Part shown: positions 17,885 through 26,998 of the stretch, piece after piece
How positions within the stretch are numbered: position 1 is the first letter of the stretch
How the letters are laid out: each line of letters begins with the position of its first letter
Assembly (NCBI RefSeq): GCF_001698815.1
Contig: NZ_LGSI01000051.1
Coordinates: 62,001-126,000, forward strand
Source of the DNA: Pseudomonas syringae
GTDB lineage: Bacteria; Pseudomonadota; Gammaproteobacteria; Pseudomonadales; Pseudomonadaceae
Length of the DNA: 64,000 nt
Reading direction: 5' to 3'
Program-made: the position numbers and the translations under genes
The notes under the pieces: model-generated
The model's database searches: none
What the model was told of the DNA's origin: nothing
Seen by the model: only the letters and a program-made list of their open reading frames with translations

Positions 17885-18143
17885 GAATGATTTCTCAAGG
17901 CTTTTGCCTGCAACTTACGTTAAATGTCAGGCAGCCATATTTTGGGTTTTAGACCTTTGGCGCTTATTGTCGGTCAGGGGCGATGGGATGCCGCTGAACT
18001 CTTTGTCATTACCGGCATCTTTGTAGCGCAGCCACTTTTTATCCGATGATCCGGCGTTGGCGACGGATTATGCCGGGGAACTTCTGTTTTGGCTAAAATC
18101 ACTTGAGCCATACGGAATAAATAGCCATTACAGGAGTTACATA

Positions 18144-18770
18144 ATGATTCTCTTACAGCGTTGCCAGCCTCACAGCGTACGTCGCTATACCTGGGCAACC
18201 GGCGTTTTACTGCTGCTCAGCAGCCTGTTGAGCGGCTGCGGCATCAACAACATCCCCACCTACGACGAACAGGTGAAAGCGGCCTGGGCTCAGGTGCAGA
18301 ACCAGTATCAGCGTCGCGCCGACCTGATCCCCAATCTGGTGGAAACCGTCAAGGGCTATGCCAAGCACGAGCAAGACACGCTAACGGCGGTCATCGAAGC
18401 CCGGGCCAAGGCGACGTCGATCCAGGTCGATGCCAATACCTTGAACGATCCGGCCAAACTCAAGCAGTTCCAGGACGCCCAAGGTCAGCTGACGGGTGCA
18501 TTGAGCCGCTTGATGGTGGTTTCCGAACGCTATCCGGACCTCAAGGCCAACCAGAATTTCCTGTCATTGCAGTCGCAACTGGAGGGCACAGAGAACCGCA
18601 TCGCCGTTGCGCGTCGTGACTTCATTGCCTCGGTCGAGCGCTATAACACCGAGATTCGCACCTTTCCGGGCCGTCTCTGGCACACCGTGATGTACAGCGA
18701 CTTGCCGATTCGCCCGAACTTCGAAGCGACAACGCCAGGTTCCGAGAAAGCCCCGGAAGTGAAGTTCTGA
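18144..18770 (+). CDS. LemA family lipoprotein
   Basis: The start at 18144 is set by AGGAG 7 bases upstream, giving 208 residues. A signal peptide ends in the lipobox LLSGC, so the protein is predicted to be a lipoprotein. The LemA core follows: YDEQVKAAWAQVQNQYQRRADLIPNLVE and the terminal NTEIRTFPGRLWHTVMY. The function of LemA proteins is not settled. The stop overlaps the start of the first TPM-domain gene, a pairing seen widely in bacteria. Confidence 0.9.
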   Translation: MILLQRCQPHSVRRYTWATGVLLLLSSLLSGCGINNIPTYDEQVKAAWAQVQNQYQRRADLIPNLVETVKGYAKHEQDTLTAVIEARAKATSIQVDANTLNDPAKLKQFQDAQGQLTGALSRLMVVSERYPDLKANQNFLSLQSQLEGTENRIAVARRDFIASVERYNTEIRTFPGRLWHTVMYSDLPIRPNFEATTPGSEKAPEVKF

Positions 18771-19531
18771 TGAAGGCATTGCGGCTCGCGCTGCCGGTCC
18801 TTCTGCTGTGGGCCTGCGCCTTGTCGGCGCAGGCCGCACTGGTATTTCCGCCGCTGACCGGACGCGTGGTCGATAACGCGCAGTTGCTCGATGCGCAGAG
18901 TTCAGCGCAGTTGACGCAGATGCTTGAGGCCCATCAACAGGCGTCCGGCGAGCAAGTGGTGGTGGTCACGCTGCCGGATTTGCAAGGCACCAGCATCGAG
19001 GATTTCGGCTATCAGCTGGGCCGGGCGTGGGGGATTGGCGAGAAGGGCAAGGACAGCGGCGCGCTGTTGATCGTCGCCCGTGATGATCGCAAGGTGCGCA
19101 TCGAAGTGGGTTACGGCCTGGAAGAGCGCCTGACCGATGCGCAGTCTTCGGTGATCATCAATCAGGTGATCACTCCCGCCTTCAAAGCCGGCAACTTCGC
19201 TGGCGGCATCACTCAGGGTGCGCAAGCGATCATTCAGGTGCTGGGCGGCAATCCACTGGCGCAACCGCAAGCGGCGGCTGACGCTGAACAGCAGGGTACG
19301 GGGTTCGACAATGTGCCAGTGCTGATCATCGTGGTGGTTTTTCTGATCCTGATTTTCCTGAAATCCGGGCGTGGCGGCGGCGGTCGGGGCGGCAGAGGGG
19401 GCTTTATTACCGCCGGTGGGCTGGGCGGTCTGGGTGGACTCGGTTCCGGTGGCTCAGGTGGCGGTGGCGGCGGTGGGTTCAGTGGCGGCGGTGGCAGCTT
19501 CGGCGGCGGCGGTGCTTCGGGCAGTTGGTAA
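18770..19531 (+). CDS. TPM-domain (YgcG-like) membrane protein with Gly-rich tail
   Basis: A 253-residue protein with a signal peptide (LPVLLLWACALSAQA), a periplasmic TPM domain (FPPLTGRVVDNAQLLDAQ, VVVTLPDLQGTSIEDFGYQLGR, GLEERLTDAQS), one membrane segment near residues 182-196 (VPVLIIVVVFLILIFL), and a cytoplasmic tail of Gly/Ser repeats ending in ASGSW. It is coupled to lemA by a TGATG overlap. TPM domains have been linked to photosystem assembly in plants and are otherwise poorly understood in bacteria. Confidence 0.88.
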   Translation: MKALRLALPVLLLWACALSAQAALVFPPLTGRVVDNAQLLDAQSSAQLTQMLEAHQQASGEQVVVVTLPDLQGTSIEDFGYQLGRAWGIGEKGKDSGALLIVARDDRKVRIEVGYGLEERLTDAQSSVIINQVITPAFKAGNFAGGITQGAQAIIQVLGGNPLAQPQAAADAEQQGTGFDNVPVLIIVVVFLILIFLKSGRGGGGRGGRGGFITAGGLGGLGGLGSGGSGGGGGGGFSGGGGSFGGGGASGSW

Positions 19532-19542
19532 TCGATGGATCA

Positions 19543-20175
19543 ATGAGTGACGCAACCATGGCTTTACTGAATCAAGACCAACAGCGCCAGGTCGCCGAGG
19601 CAATCGCGCGGGTCGAACTGCGCACCGATGCCGAACTGGTGACGGTGCTGGCCCGCCAGGCCGACGATTACACCTATGTCCCGCTGATCTGGGCCGGGCT
19701 GGTGGCTTTGCTGGTGCCTGGCCTGCTCAATTACTTTTCCGGCTGGTTGAGCGCCAACGAACTGCTATTGACGCAAATCGCAACCTTCATCGTCGTGGCA
19801 CTGATCTGCCGTTTCAGCCCGCTGACCATGTATCTGGTTCCCGCTTCGGTTCGGCATTGGCGCGCGGGCAATCTTGCCCGTCGCCAGTTCCTGGAGCAAA
19901 ACCTGCATCACACGGTGGACGGCACCGGCATTCTTATCTTTGTTTGCGAAGCCGAACGCTACGTAGAAATCCTCGTCGATCACGGCATTTCCAGCCGTCT
20001 GCATGACGACACCTGGCAAACCCTGATCGACATCTTCACCCAACACGTGCGCGACGGTCAGACTTTGCAGGGCTTTCTCGACTGTATTCAAGGCTGCGGG
20101 GAAGTGCTGGCCGAACACGTACCGGTGACCCAGGTCAGGAATGAGTTGCCGAATCGGTTGGTGGTTTTGGGGTGA
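19543..20175 (+). CDS. TPM-domain membrane protein
   Basis: The start is ambiguous: in-frame ATGs lie at 19525, 19543 and 19558; 19543 (MSDATMALLN) is taken. About 210 residues. An N-terminal helix precedes two hydrophobic segments (YVPLIWAGLVALLVPGLL and IATFIVVALICRF), and the TPM-like C-terminal part carries TGILIFVCEAERYVEILVDHGIS. It is the third gene of the lemA operon, following within 12 bases or overlapping. This lemA-TPM-TPM arrangement suggests that the three act as one membrane complex. Confidence 0.82.
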   Translation: MSDATMALLNQDQQRQVAEAIARVELRTDAELVTVLARQADDYTYVPLIWAGLVALLVPGLLNYFSGWLSANELLLTQIATFIVVALICRFSPLTMYLVPASVRHWRAGNLARRQFLEQNLHHTVDGTGILIFVCEAERYVEILVDHGISSRLHDDTWQTLIDIFTQHVRDGQTLQGFLDCIQGCGEVLAEHVPVTQVRNELPNRLVVLG

Positions 20176-20406
20176 CTGGGCGAACTGATTGGCACGGATT
20201 TCCGTATGGCGCCGTCCTAACGAAACGGTTGCTACATAGTCGGAATTGCCGTCACGAAACTCAGAAACATCCCACAGCTTCAGCAGTCTCTCGCTGACTT
20301 ACTCTTCACCTATCAAGATGCAAAGTCCTGTGTTTTTACGGCCAGGACTTGATCATGTCTATCGCATCTCGCAGCCAGCATTTCGTGACAGGACAGGAGT
20401 CCTGAC

Positions 20407-23400
20407 ATGCCTAATCCCGTTGGCACCCTGAGCCGTGGCCCGTGCTGCGAAATCAACAAACTCATCGTTCAGGTGGTTGGCACGCATCATCCTTCGACCC
20501 AGCGATTGGCTTTCTACGAGAAAGACGCCAGTAAACGGCTGGATGCAGTTACCGCGCAAGACCGTCCCGAAACCATCACCGCTTACATGTGTGCGCCAAG
20601 CCAGTTGCATGTCTGGGACTGGTCTGGCGAACCCCAACATCGCCTGATGCTGGAGGTCGAGACCACGCAGGGCAAACCGATCCTGTTGCCGCTCCCGGAA
20701 ACCCGCATTACGCAGAGGCAACTCGATCAGCAGTGGAACCAGATCGTCCCGGTGCTGCCATTTGTGGCCCTGCCCGGCGTCAACAGCGCTCACGATCATG
20801 GCGCTCCCGTGTTGTGCCGCGCCGGGTTTATTTATGTCTTCGTCGACGGCAGGCTGTGGCGTGAACTGGAAGTCCGGATCAGCGACGAGCGCACCACCTA
20901 TCACGATATCGAGCTGGAGAAATTTCGCGAGGGCGAGGGATACGGCGATGAAGCGCGGCTCGCTACCGGCAAGGCTTTGGACGACATCTGGTTACCTTCC
21001 AACTGGAATGATCGACCGGTCGACACGCAGCTGTGCTTCAGCGAGGTGCAACTGAGCGGAGCTCGATTGCAGCGTCTGGAAAGCGACTCGGCGTTGCGTC
21101 GTCAGCGCTGCCAAAGCCCGGACTTGCGGGTCTCGAAAGAACGCTCCAAAACGGTCTTCGCCAACCGACCGGATGGCGTGGCCATGCTGGACGCTTTCAG
21201 CACTTTTGATGTGCGTGACAAGGATAATCAGGCTGCGGCCAGCAGAGCCCATGTCACTTGGTTGAACCTCAATCGCGGCGCTTTTCCGCTGTCAGTCCCG
21301 GCCCCGCAACGCGCGCGCCAGACCAGTTTTGAGTGGATGATCGACCAGCCGGCGCGCTACCTGTGCGACCTGAGCGGAGAGTTTCTGGCAGACGCTTTCA
21401 GCGCTGCCCGCAAACATGTGCAGCTATGCGAAGCGGGGACCGCGCCTTACGTGCCATTGCCGCTGGAAATCGGCGCCTGGGCACAATGCCTTGAGCACAT
21501 CGTCGATCCGAATACCCAGGGCGATGCGGGCCTGTGGACGGCTCAACCGCCTGCGCCCGACGTGTTGCAAACGGCGCGATCCCGCGCACTCTACGGCGTG
21601 ATGCTGCTCGACAGCCAGTACCGCCTGCGCCATCTGAGCACCCGGATTTATGACCAGCGTCACCTGCTGGAACTGTGCGGCGCGCGGGCGCAGCGTTATC
21701 CGCATCACGCCAGCGCCTTGCTGGTGCAACAGCTGATTGTTCCGCACTCCATCGGCGGCAAGAAGAACCCGCTGCATCAGCAACTCGACATGCTCAAGGA
21801 AAAGAGCCGGCTGGATATCAACCGCTTCACCGCCAGCAGCGAACGCGCCCAGCTGTGGCGTCAGCAGGAAATGAGCCAAGCGCTGCTCAGCGAATGCCTG
21901 CAACAACGGCAGACCGAACAATGCCTGGCCGACCACCTGAGCCTCGATGGCTTCAAATACGCGGCGGCTTTTCATTTTGTCAGCCAGCTGTTCGTCACCT
22001 TGGCGCTGGGTCCGTCGGGCTATGACCCGTTGGCCGCCAGCGGCGACATCAGCGACGCCATGACCGGCCTTAGCCTCTACAGCCCCGACGCCAGTGTCGG
22101 CCAACAGTGGATCGCCCACGTCAGCAACGACCCGCAGCACCCGATGCACCGCATGCTCTGGCCGGATGCCGGGCAACAGGATCTCGACGCGCCGTATCAA
22201 GCGCCCGCCAACCCGGAGGTCAATCAGGGCGATGGCGCTTTTCGGGCGACGGAACTGGCCAGTACCGAACAGGACAGTGTTGCTCCCGCTGGTGCGTACT
22301 CGACGATCGATGCAATGTTTTTGGCGAGTTTGCTGAAAATGGGGGAGTTGAAAAATACTCTGACGGTGACCGGCAAGGCGGGCGCCGGGGTTTTGGTCGC
22401 TATCAATGAAAACCTGCAAGGCGCCCTCGAAGCAGCCGAAAGAGCGGTCCATGGTGCGCAGCACATTGCACTGCAAGACCCTGCTGCCAAACGCTTTCGA
22501 CTGAACGAAGCAGCACATCGACGCAGCCTTGCCCAACTGCGCGGCATGCTGCCGCAAGCGTTTGGCGACCTGCACTTTCTGTCTCACGCTGACGCCCGGA
22601 GAAAGGCCTATTACATTTTCGGCCTGGACGACATGCCCGAGAACATCGGCCGCTCTGCGCAGGTCTACGGGGTTTATCGCAACCAGAATGGCGTCATGAA
22701 ATCCCCCGCTGAGGATCACGGTTTTGCTCGGCCGCAGCCGGATCTGCCGCCAGAACGAATCGTCATCGGCATCCCGCGCAACCACCGGACAGCGTTGACG
22801 GTCAGTCGACTTAACCAAGGGTTTAACGACGCTTGGCAAAAAGACATGGCTAAGCACACGGCGGACAAGGCGGAAAAGCTGAGTGGGCTGGAGAACGCGA
22901 TCAAACTGCGGGATTCGATGCGCGACAGTACGGCTTTCCGGGTGTTGGATTCGGTGCCGGTGGCGGGGCTGATTGTGGGGTTGGAGATTTGGAATTTAAT
23001 GAATGAGTTAGGCGCGCGCGAGCAAACTAATAGGGAAAAAACTGCAATACGAGGTGGTGTAGGTTCTTTCGGAGCGGTTGTCGATTTGGCGGTAGCGCTC
23101 GAAGCGCTGACTGTCAAGCTGGCAGGAAGTAAATCAATTTTGGCTGCGGGGCGTAAAACCGTACTCACTATATCTGATGATATCGCCAAGCAATTTTTCG
23201 GATCGCTTAGTGATCGGCTGGTAAAAAAATACAGCTCTCGATTACTTGGTCAAATCAGCGCCGGTTTAATATTTTCCGGGCTTAACCTCTACGACGCTTG
23301 GTGCTCCTACAGCTGGGGCGACGACGCCTATATCGGCCATTTGATCATGGCATCCGGCGGTTTAATCGGCACATCGAGCAGCTTTTTGGTGGGTGGCACT

Positions 23401-24129
23401 GCCTTCCTTGGTTTAAGTCCTTTGGCCTGGGCCGGTTTGCTGTTGATTGTCGCTGGCGCGGGATTGGCGTACTGGCTGAGCAGCAAGCCCATTGAAGATT
23501 GGCTGAAAAAAGGGCCTTTTGGCGACGATCCACATAACGCCGCACCACATCTGCAAGACGCTCAGAACGCCTTCTATTACTTGGTCAGTCTGTTTGCCAA
23601 TATCCGGGTAAGTATTGACCGTAACCCGGAATACGTTCCTGACGGCATGCTTGATTTTAGCGACACGGTGCCCTTCGTAGTGCGCAGCGCCAACACGCGG
23701 ATTCGTATTGAAAGCAATCTGGGAGGACTATTGAGTGGGTTGGGTGAGTTGGGAACTCAGGCTTTCCTCAATCTGAAAAGCTTTGAAGTCTTTTTCGATC
23801 AATACAGCGATCGGAGCAAGACCAGCAGCTCGCAGATAGCTGTAACGCCAGTTGCCTATCGGCTATTGCCGGGCGCCTTGGAGCTGTTCGTCAAAACACC
23901 TTTTTCCTATAAGGCAGAACCTGCAGAAAACTTGCCCGAGGTCTATCACGTATGGCGCGTACGCGCGCAACTGTCGCTGAACGACGGTCAGCGCACTTGG
24001 GTATTCCCCGCCCCACCACCCAAGGATCCGACCCCCTTTGGGCCGACCTATGCGAGACCAGACTTTGAAAACACTGAACGGCTGTTCTGGGCCGACGAAA
24101 CTGAAAACCGGGCGAAGGATGCGAAATGA
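20407..24129 (+). CDS. Putative type VI effector, VasX-like, with C-terminal membrane-active region
   Basis: A 1240-residue protein without signal peptide. The N-terminal 250 residues resemble the VasX N-terminal region: a CCEINKLIVQVVG start, then LCRAGFIYVFVDGRLWREL and TYHDIELEKFREG. A long helical middle follows. The C-terminal third carries hydrophobic segments at about residues 850-866, 948-965 and 978-1023, as expected for a pore-forming toxin. From about base 22,985 the GC content falls, suggesting a swapped toxin tip. The stop overlaps the next gene (ATGA), and three membrane proteins follow as probable immunity proteins. No VgrG, Hcp or PAAR gene is nearby. The domain call is from memory and the activity is inference. 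Confidence 0.6.
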   Translation: MPNPVGTLSRGPCCEINKLIVQVVGTHHPSTQRLAFYEKDASKRLDAVTAQDRPETITAYMCAPSQLHVWDWSGEPQHRLMLEVETTQGKPILLPLPETRITQRQLDQQWNQIVPVLPFVALPGVNSAHDHGAPVLCRAGFIYVFVDGRLWRELEVRISDERTTYHDIELEKFREGEGYGDEARLATGKALDDIWLPSNWNDRPVDTQLCFSEVQLSGARLQRLESDSALRRQRCQSPDLRVSKERSKTVFANRPDGVAMLDAFSTFDVRDKDNQAAASRAHVTWLNLNRGAFPLSVPAPQRARQTSFEWMIDQPARYLCDLSGEFLADAFSAARKHVQLCEAGTAPYVPLPLEIGAWAQCLEHIVDPNTQGDAGLWTAQPPAPDVLQTARSRALYGVMLLDSQYRLRHLSTRIYDQRHLLELCGARAQRYPHHASALLVQQLIVPHSIGGKKNPLHQQLDMLKEKSRLDINRFTASSERAQLWRQQEMSQALLSECLQQRQTEQCLADHLSLDGFKYAAAFHFVSQLFVTLALGPSGYDPLAASGDISDAMTGLSLYSPDASVGQQWIAHVSNDPQHPMHRMLWPDAGQQDLDAPYQAPANPEVNQGDGAFRATELASTEQDSVAPAGAYSTIDAMFLASLLKMGELKNTLTVTGKAGAGVLVAINENLQGALEAAERAVHGAQHIALQDPAAKRFRLNEAAHRRSLAQLRGMLPQAFGDLHFLSHADARRKAYYIFGLDDMPENIGRSAQVYGVYRNQNGVMKSPAEDHGFARPQPDLPPERIVIGIPRNHRTALTVSRLNQGFNDAWQKDMAKHTADKAEKLSGLENAIKLRDSMRDSTAFRVLDSVPVAGLIVGLEIWNLMNELGAREQTNREKTAIRGGVGSFGAVVDLAVALEALTVKLAGSKSILAAGRKTVLTISDDIAKQFFGSLSDRLVKKYSSRLLGQISAGLIFSGLNLYDAWCSYSWGDDAYIGHLIMASGGLIGTSSSFLVGGTAFLGLSPLAWAGLLLIVAGAGLAYWLSSKPIEDWLKKGPFGDDPHNAAPHLQDAQNAFYYLVSLFANIRVSIDRNPEYVPDGMLDFSDTVPFVVRSANTRIRIESNLGGLLSGLGELGTQAFLNLKSFEVFFDQYSDRSKTSSSQIAVTPVAYRLLPGALELFVKTPFSYKAEPAENLPEVYHVWRVRAQLSLNDGQRTWVFPAPPPKDPTPFGPTYARPDFENTERLFWADETENRAKDAK

Positions 24130-25196
24130 ATGCCCAGAAGACACCCTGTTATGCCCCCACGGCTTATCGCTCAGACAGCATTCCTAATCAAGCGCCCTCC
24201 GCGGAGCGCTCATGGCTAAAGCGGTTTTCCAAAAGACGATTACCGTGGGGGAAACCTCAAAGTGTTGCACCAGATGATTTTCTACGTGAACGTGCACCTG
24301 AAAAACTGCGTTTTCAAGAAAGTATGCGAGATGAGCGTGAAGAAAAACTTAAGTCTGGAATCTACGTTCCGGCGCCTTATGAACATGTAGATTTTCATGA
24401 TCGGCATGATCATGAGCGTTTCAGGTTTTCGCGTTGGTCTAGTCGGTCCCAGTTTTGGGCATATCTGTACATATTTGGCAAAGGTTGGTCGATGATATTT
24501 AGCCCTCTTTACCTAGTTACAGCACTTCTCGTAGCTTTAACTTCTTATGAGCCATTTCTTATCGCTTTTGTAAGCTTTATGGCTGAAACATATCACATTA
24601 TCTTAATTCCGCCATTTCTTGCTTGGGCGTTAGCTTCGTTGGTACTAAACAAATTCCCCAAGCTCTGGATAAAACCTTCCCGAGGCCCAATCTGGGAACT
24701 AAACCGCCGCACCGGTCTGGTCACGCTATTCGACTACAACAATAACGGCGAATACAAAAAGAACGGCACTATCGGAGAAATAACCGCGCCGTTCTACGAG
24801 TTCGACGCCTACCTCGAATCTGCACCGGATCGGCAGGGTTCGATGAATCATGTGTTGTGCATTGCCCATCGTTATCGGGACATCGTGATCAATTTCTCGC
24901 CTTTGGTGAACGTGGATAACCGCTGGCAAATGCCCTGCGCGTTGTGGGACTTCCTGCAAAATTACATGGACACCAGCCGTCCGCTGCCGGATTTGCCGCG
25001 CTATGAAGAGTTTCGCCATCTGGACCCAACCACTGCGGCCCACGACCTGAAAACCGGCCGCAACCCGCGCTTCTGGATCGACATGGATGATGAAACCTAC
25101 AAACAACAGCTCAGCCAGCTACTGGAAAACATCGACAACATCGACACCTTCAAACGCCCGAACCTGATGGCGCGGCATGTACGGTATGTGGATTAA
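24126..25196 (+). CDS. Membrane protein, DUF6708-like, probable immunity protein (paralogue 1)
   Basis: A 356-residue protein starting inside the effector gene's stop (ATGA). The N-terminal 100 residues are basic and soluble (TAYRSDSIPNQAPS, PYEHVDFHDRHDHERFRFS). Two or three hydrophobic segments follow at about 115-175, then a soluble C-terminal domain (RRTGLVTLFDYNNNGEYK). I associate this layout with DUF6708 proteins next to pseudomonad effectors. The membrane part is AT-richer than the flanks. Inner-membrane immunity against the pore-forming effector is the natural guess; a chaperone or accessory role is possible. Confidence 0.65.
   Translation: MNAQKTPCYAPTAYRSDSIPNQAPSAERSWLKRFSKRRLPWGKPQSVAPDDFLRERAPEKLRFQESMRDEREEKLKSGIYVPAPYEHVDFHDRHDHERFRFSRWSSRSQFWAYLYIFGKGWSMIFSPLYLVTALLVALTSYEPFLIAFVSFMAETYHIILIPPFLAWALASLVLNKFPKLWIKPSRGPIWELNRRTGLVTLFDYNNNGEYKKNGTIGEITAPFYEFDAYLESAPDRQGSMNHVLCIAHRYRDIVINFSPLVNVDNRWQMPCALWDFLQNYMDTSRPLPDLPRYEEFRHLDPTTAAHDLKTGRNPRFWIDMDDETYKQQLSQLLENIDNIDTFKRPNLMARHVRYVD
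24670..24820 (+). repeat. 151-bp block identical to 25752-25902
   Basis: Copy 1 of a perfect 151-bp direct repeat, 1082 bp from copy 2, inside the two paralogous genes. The surrounding 3' parts (to the stops) remain highly similar with scattered, mostly silent differences. Confidence 0.9.
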
Positions 25197-25198
25197 CG

Positions 25199-26278
25199 AT
25201 GACAGTTTTTAATAACGGCAACGCGGCTTTCTATGCAGCCACGGCTTATCGTTCAGACAGCATTCCAAATCAAGCGCCCTCCACGAAGCGGTCGTGGCTA
25301 AAACGGTTTGCCAAAAAACGTCTGCCTTGGGGAAAATCTCAAAACGTTGCTCCAGATGATTTTCTGCGTGAACGTGCGCCTGAGAAGTTACGTTTTCAAG
25401 ACGACATGCGAAAAGAGCGTGAGGAGAAACTTGCCTTGGGGAGTTACGTTCCCGCGCCTTATGAACATGTGGATTTCCATGACAGGCACGACCATGAGCG
25501 GTTCAGGTTTTCACTTTGGGCGGGTCGCGCGCAATTCTGGTTGCATATGCATATGTTCGGAAAGTGGTGGTTTCTACTATCTACACCATTGATAGTTGTG
25601 GTTGGGCTAATTTCGGCATCCAAATCGCTCCTGCCATTTATCACAGCTTTCCTGAATAGTATCTTGAGAATGGCTCAGATAATTTCTTTTCCATGTTTAG
25701 CGGCATGGGCATTAAGTAGCCTCGTCATCTACAAATTCCCCAAACTCTGGGTAAAACCTTCCCGAGGCCCAATCTGGGAACTAAACCGCCGCACCGGTCT
25801 GGTCACGCTATTCGACTACAACAATAACGGCGAATACAAAAAGAACGGCACTATCGGAGAAATAACCGCGCCGTTCTACGAGTTCGACGCCTACCTCGAA
25901 TCCGGGCCGGATCGGCAGGGTTCGATGAACCATGTGTTATGCATCGCCCACCGTTATCGGGACATCGTGATCAATTTCTCGTCACTGGTGAATCTGGATA
26001 ACCGCTGGCAAATGCCCTGCGCGCTATGGGACTTTCTGCAAAATTACATGGACACCAGCCGCCCGCTGCCGGATTTGCCACGTTACGAAGAGTTCCGCCA
26101 TCTGGACCCGACCACCGCCGCCCACGACCTGAAAACCGGCCGCAACCCGCGCTTCTGGATCGACATGGACGACGAAACCTATAAGCAGCAGCTAAACCAG
26201 TTGCTGGAAAATATCGACAACATCGACACCTTCAAACGCCCGAACCTGATGGCGCGGCATGTTCGGTATGTGGACTAA
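25199..26278 (+). CDS. Membrane protein, DUF6708-like, probable immunity protein (paralogue 2)
   Basis: A 359-residue paralogue of the preceding protein, starting 2 bases after its stop. The first 115 residues (TAYRSDSIPNQAPS...) and the last 180 are nearly the same in both. The central hydrophobic part (about 115-178: FGKWWFLLSTPLIVVVGLIS, then ILRMAQIISFPCLAAWALSS) is clearly different. Divergence limited to the membrane part suggests that it decides specificity, for example which toxin pore it blocks. Function is inferred from the operon. Confidence 0.65.
   Translation: MTVFNNGNAAFYAATAYRSDSIPNQAPSTKRSWLKRFAKKRLPWGKSQNVAPDDFLRERAPEKLRFQDDMRKEREEKLALGSYVPAPYEHVDFHDRHDHERFRFSLWAGRAQFWLHMHMFGKWWFLLSTPLIVVVGLISASKSLLPFITAFLNSILRMAQIISFPCLAAWALSSLVIYKFPKLWVKPSRGPIWELNRRTGLVTLFDYNNNGEYKKNGTIGEITAPFYEFDAYLESGPDRQGSMNHVLCIAHRYRDIVINFSSLVNLDNRWQMPCALWDFLQNYMDTSRPLPDLPRYEEFRHLDPTTAAHDLKTGRNPRFWIDMDDETYKQQLNQLLENIDNIDTFKRPNLMARHVRYVD
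25752..25902 (+). repeat. 151-bp block identical to 24670-24820
   Basis: Copy 2 of the perfect direct repeat. It starts just after the divergent membrane-segment region, as gene conversion or a recent duplication would leave it. Confidence 0.9.
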
Positions 26279-26283
26279 GTCTT

Positions 26284-26946
26284 ATGAGTTTAAAAAATCT
26301 TCGCCTTGGTGAACGTTGGGAACGCCTTGAAAATGTAGAGAGGACGCTATGGGTATTTTTGCTGTTCACAACTTTTTGCGTTGCCACCTTCTGGGTTGTA
26401 TCAGAGCCTATACGTGATCCTGACGTTTGCACTTATAGAGTCGCACGGCGGCGCGGTGCTTGCGCACCTGTCGGGATGCTTCTTGCGTCACTGGCCGCTT
26501 TCGCGTTCGGTTTTGCTGCGTTAAAACCCGTGATTGATCTTTTCTATGTATTTTGCCAGCCACTCCAATCGCGCGCTTTCAGCCCAACCTTACGCGTATT
26601 TTTATCGCTTAAGCGGATGCGTCTGGAAAGGGTTTTCAAAAGCGATGCATTCGAGCTGAGCTTAACAACGCTGGACGATAATCATAATCCATATCAACCC
26701 TTCACCTTTAAAATAAACGGTATACAAAAATTCAACTTCTACAACCGTGACAACGAACCCGTTTCAGCAGACTGTATTTTCCGGGGTGGGGCGCTTCTGG
26801 AGTTTAATCGGGTGAAGGATTCAGCCGAGCTTGATTGGGCCAGAGTCATGGTAAGCAGCCAATATCAAGGCGCTTTCTATTATGGCCAGCTAGAGCTGGA
26901 AGCAGAGAGTTACGAAATTCGGGCGTTACCCAAAGCGCGAATTTAA
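26284..26946 (+). CDS. Small membrane protein in the effector operon (function unknown)
   Basis: A 220-residue protein beginning 5 bases after paralogue 2. Two hydrophobic segments (about residues 22-40, LWVFLLFTTFCVATFWVVS, and 65-88, MLLASLAAFAFGFAALKPVI) precede a soluble domain (FELSLTTLDDNHNPYQPFTF, FRGGALLEFNRVKDSAE). Base composition is AT-richer than the chromosome average. I do not recognise the family. Its place in the unit suggests a third immunity protein or an orphan immunity gene from an earlier effector. Confidence 0.65.
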   Translation: MSLKNLRLGERWERLENVERTLWVFLLFTTFCVATFWVVSEPIRDPDVCTYRVARRRGACAPVGMLLASLAAFAFGFAALKPVIDLFYVFCQPLQSRAFSPTLRVFLSLKRMRLERVFKSDAFELSLTTLDDNHNPYQPFTFKINGIQKFNFYNRDNEPVSADCIFRGGALLEFNRVKDSAELDWARVMVSSQYQGAFYYGQLELEAESYEIRALPKARI

Positions 26947-26968
26947 ATGTATAGCCTACAGACAATAA

Positions 26969-26998
26969 AAGCCGGGCTACCAAACGGTAGCCAACTTT
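26969..26998. terminator. Bidirectional hairpin between effector operon and LuxR gene
   Basis: GGCTACC-AAAC-GGTAGCC forms a 7-bp stem. On the minus strand it is followed by CGGCTTTTATT, which suits termination after the LuxR regulator gene; on the plus strand AACTTTC follows, a weaker end for the effector operon. Confidence 0.65.
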
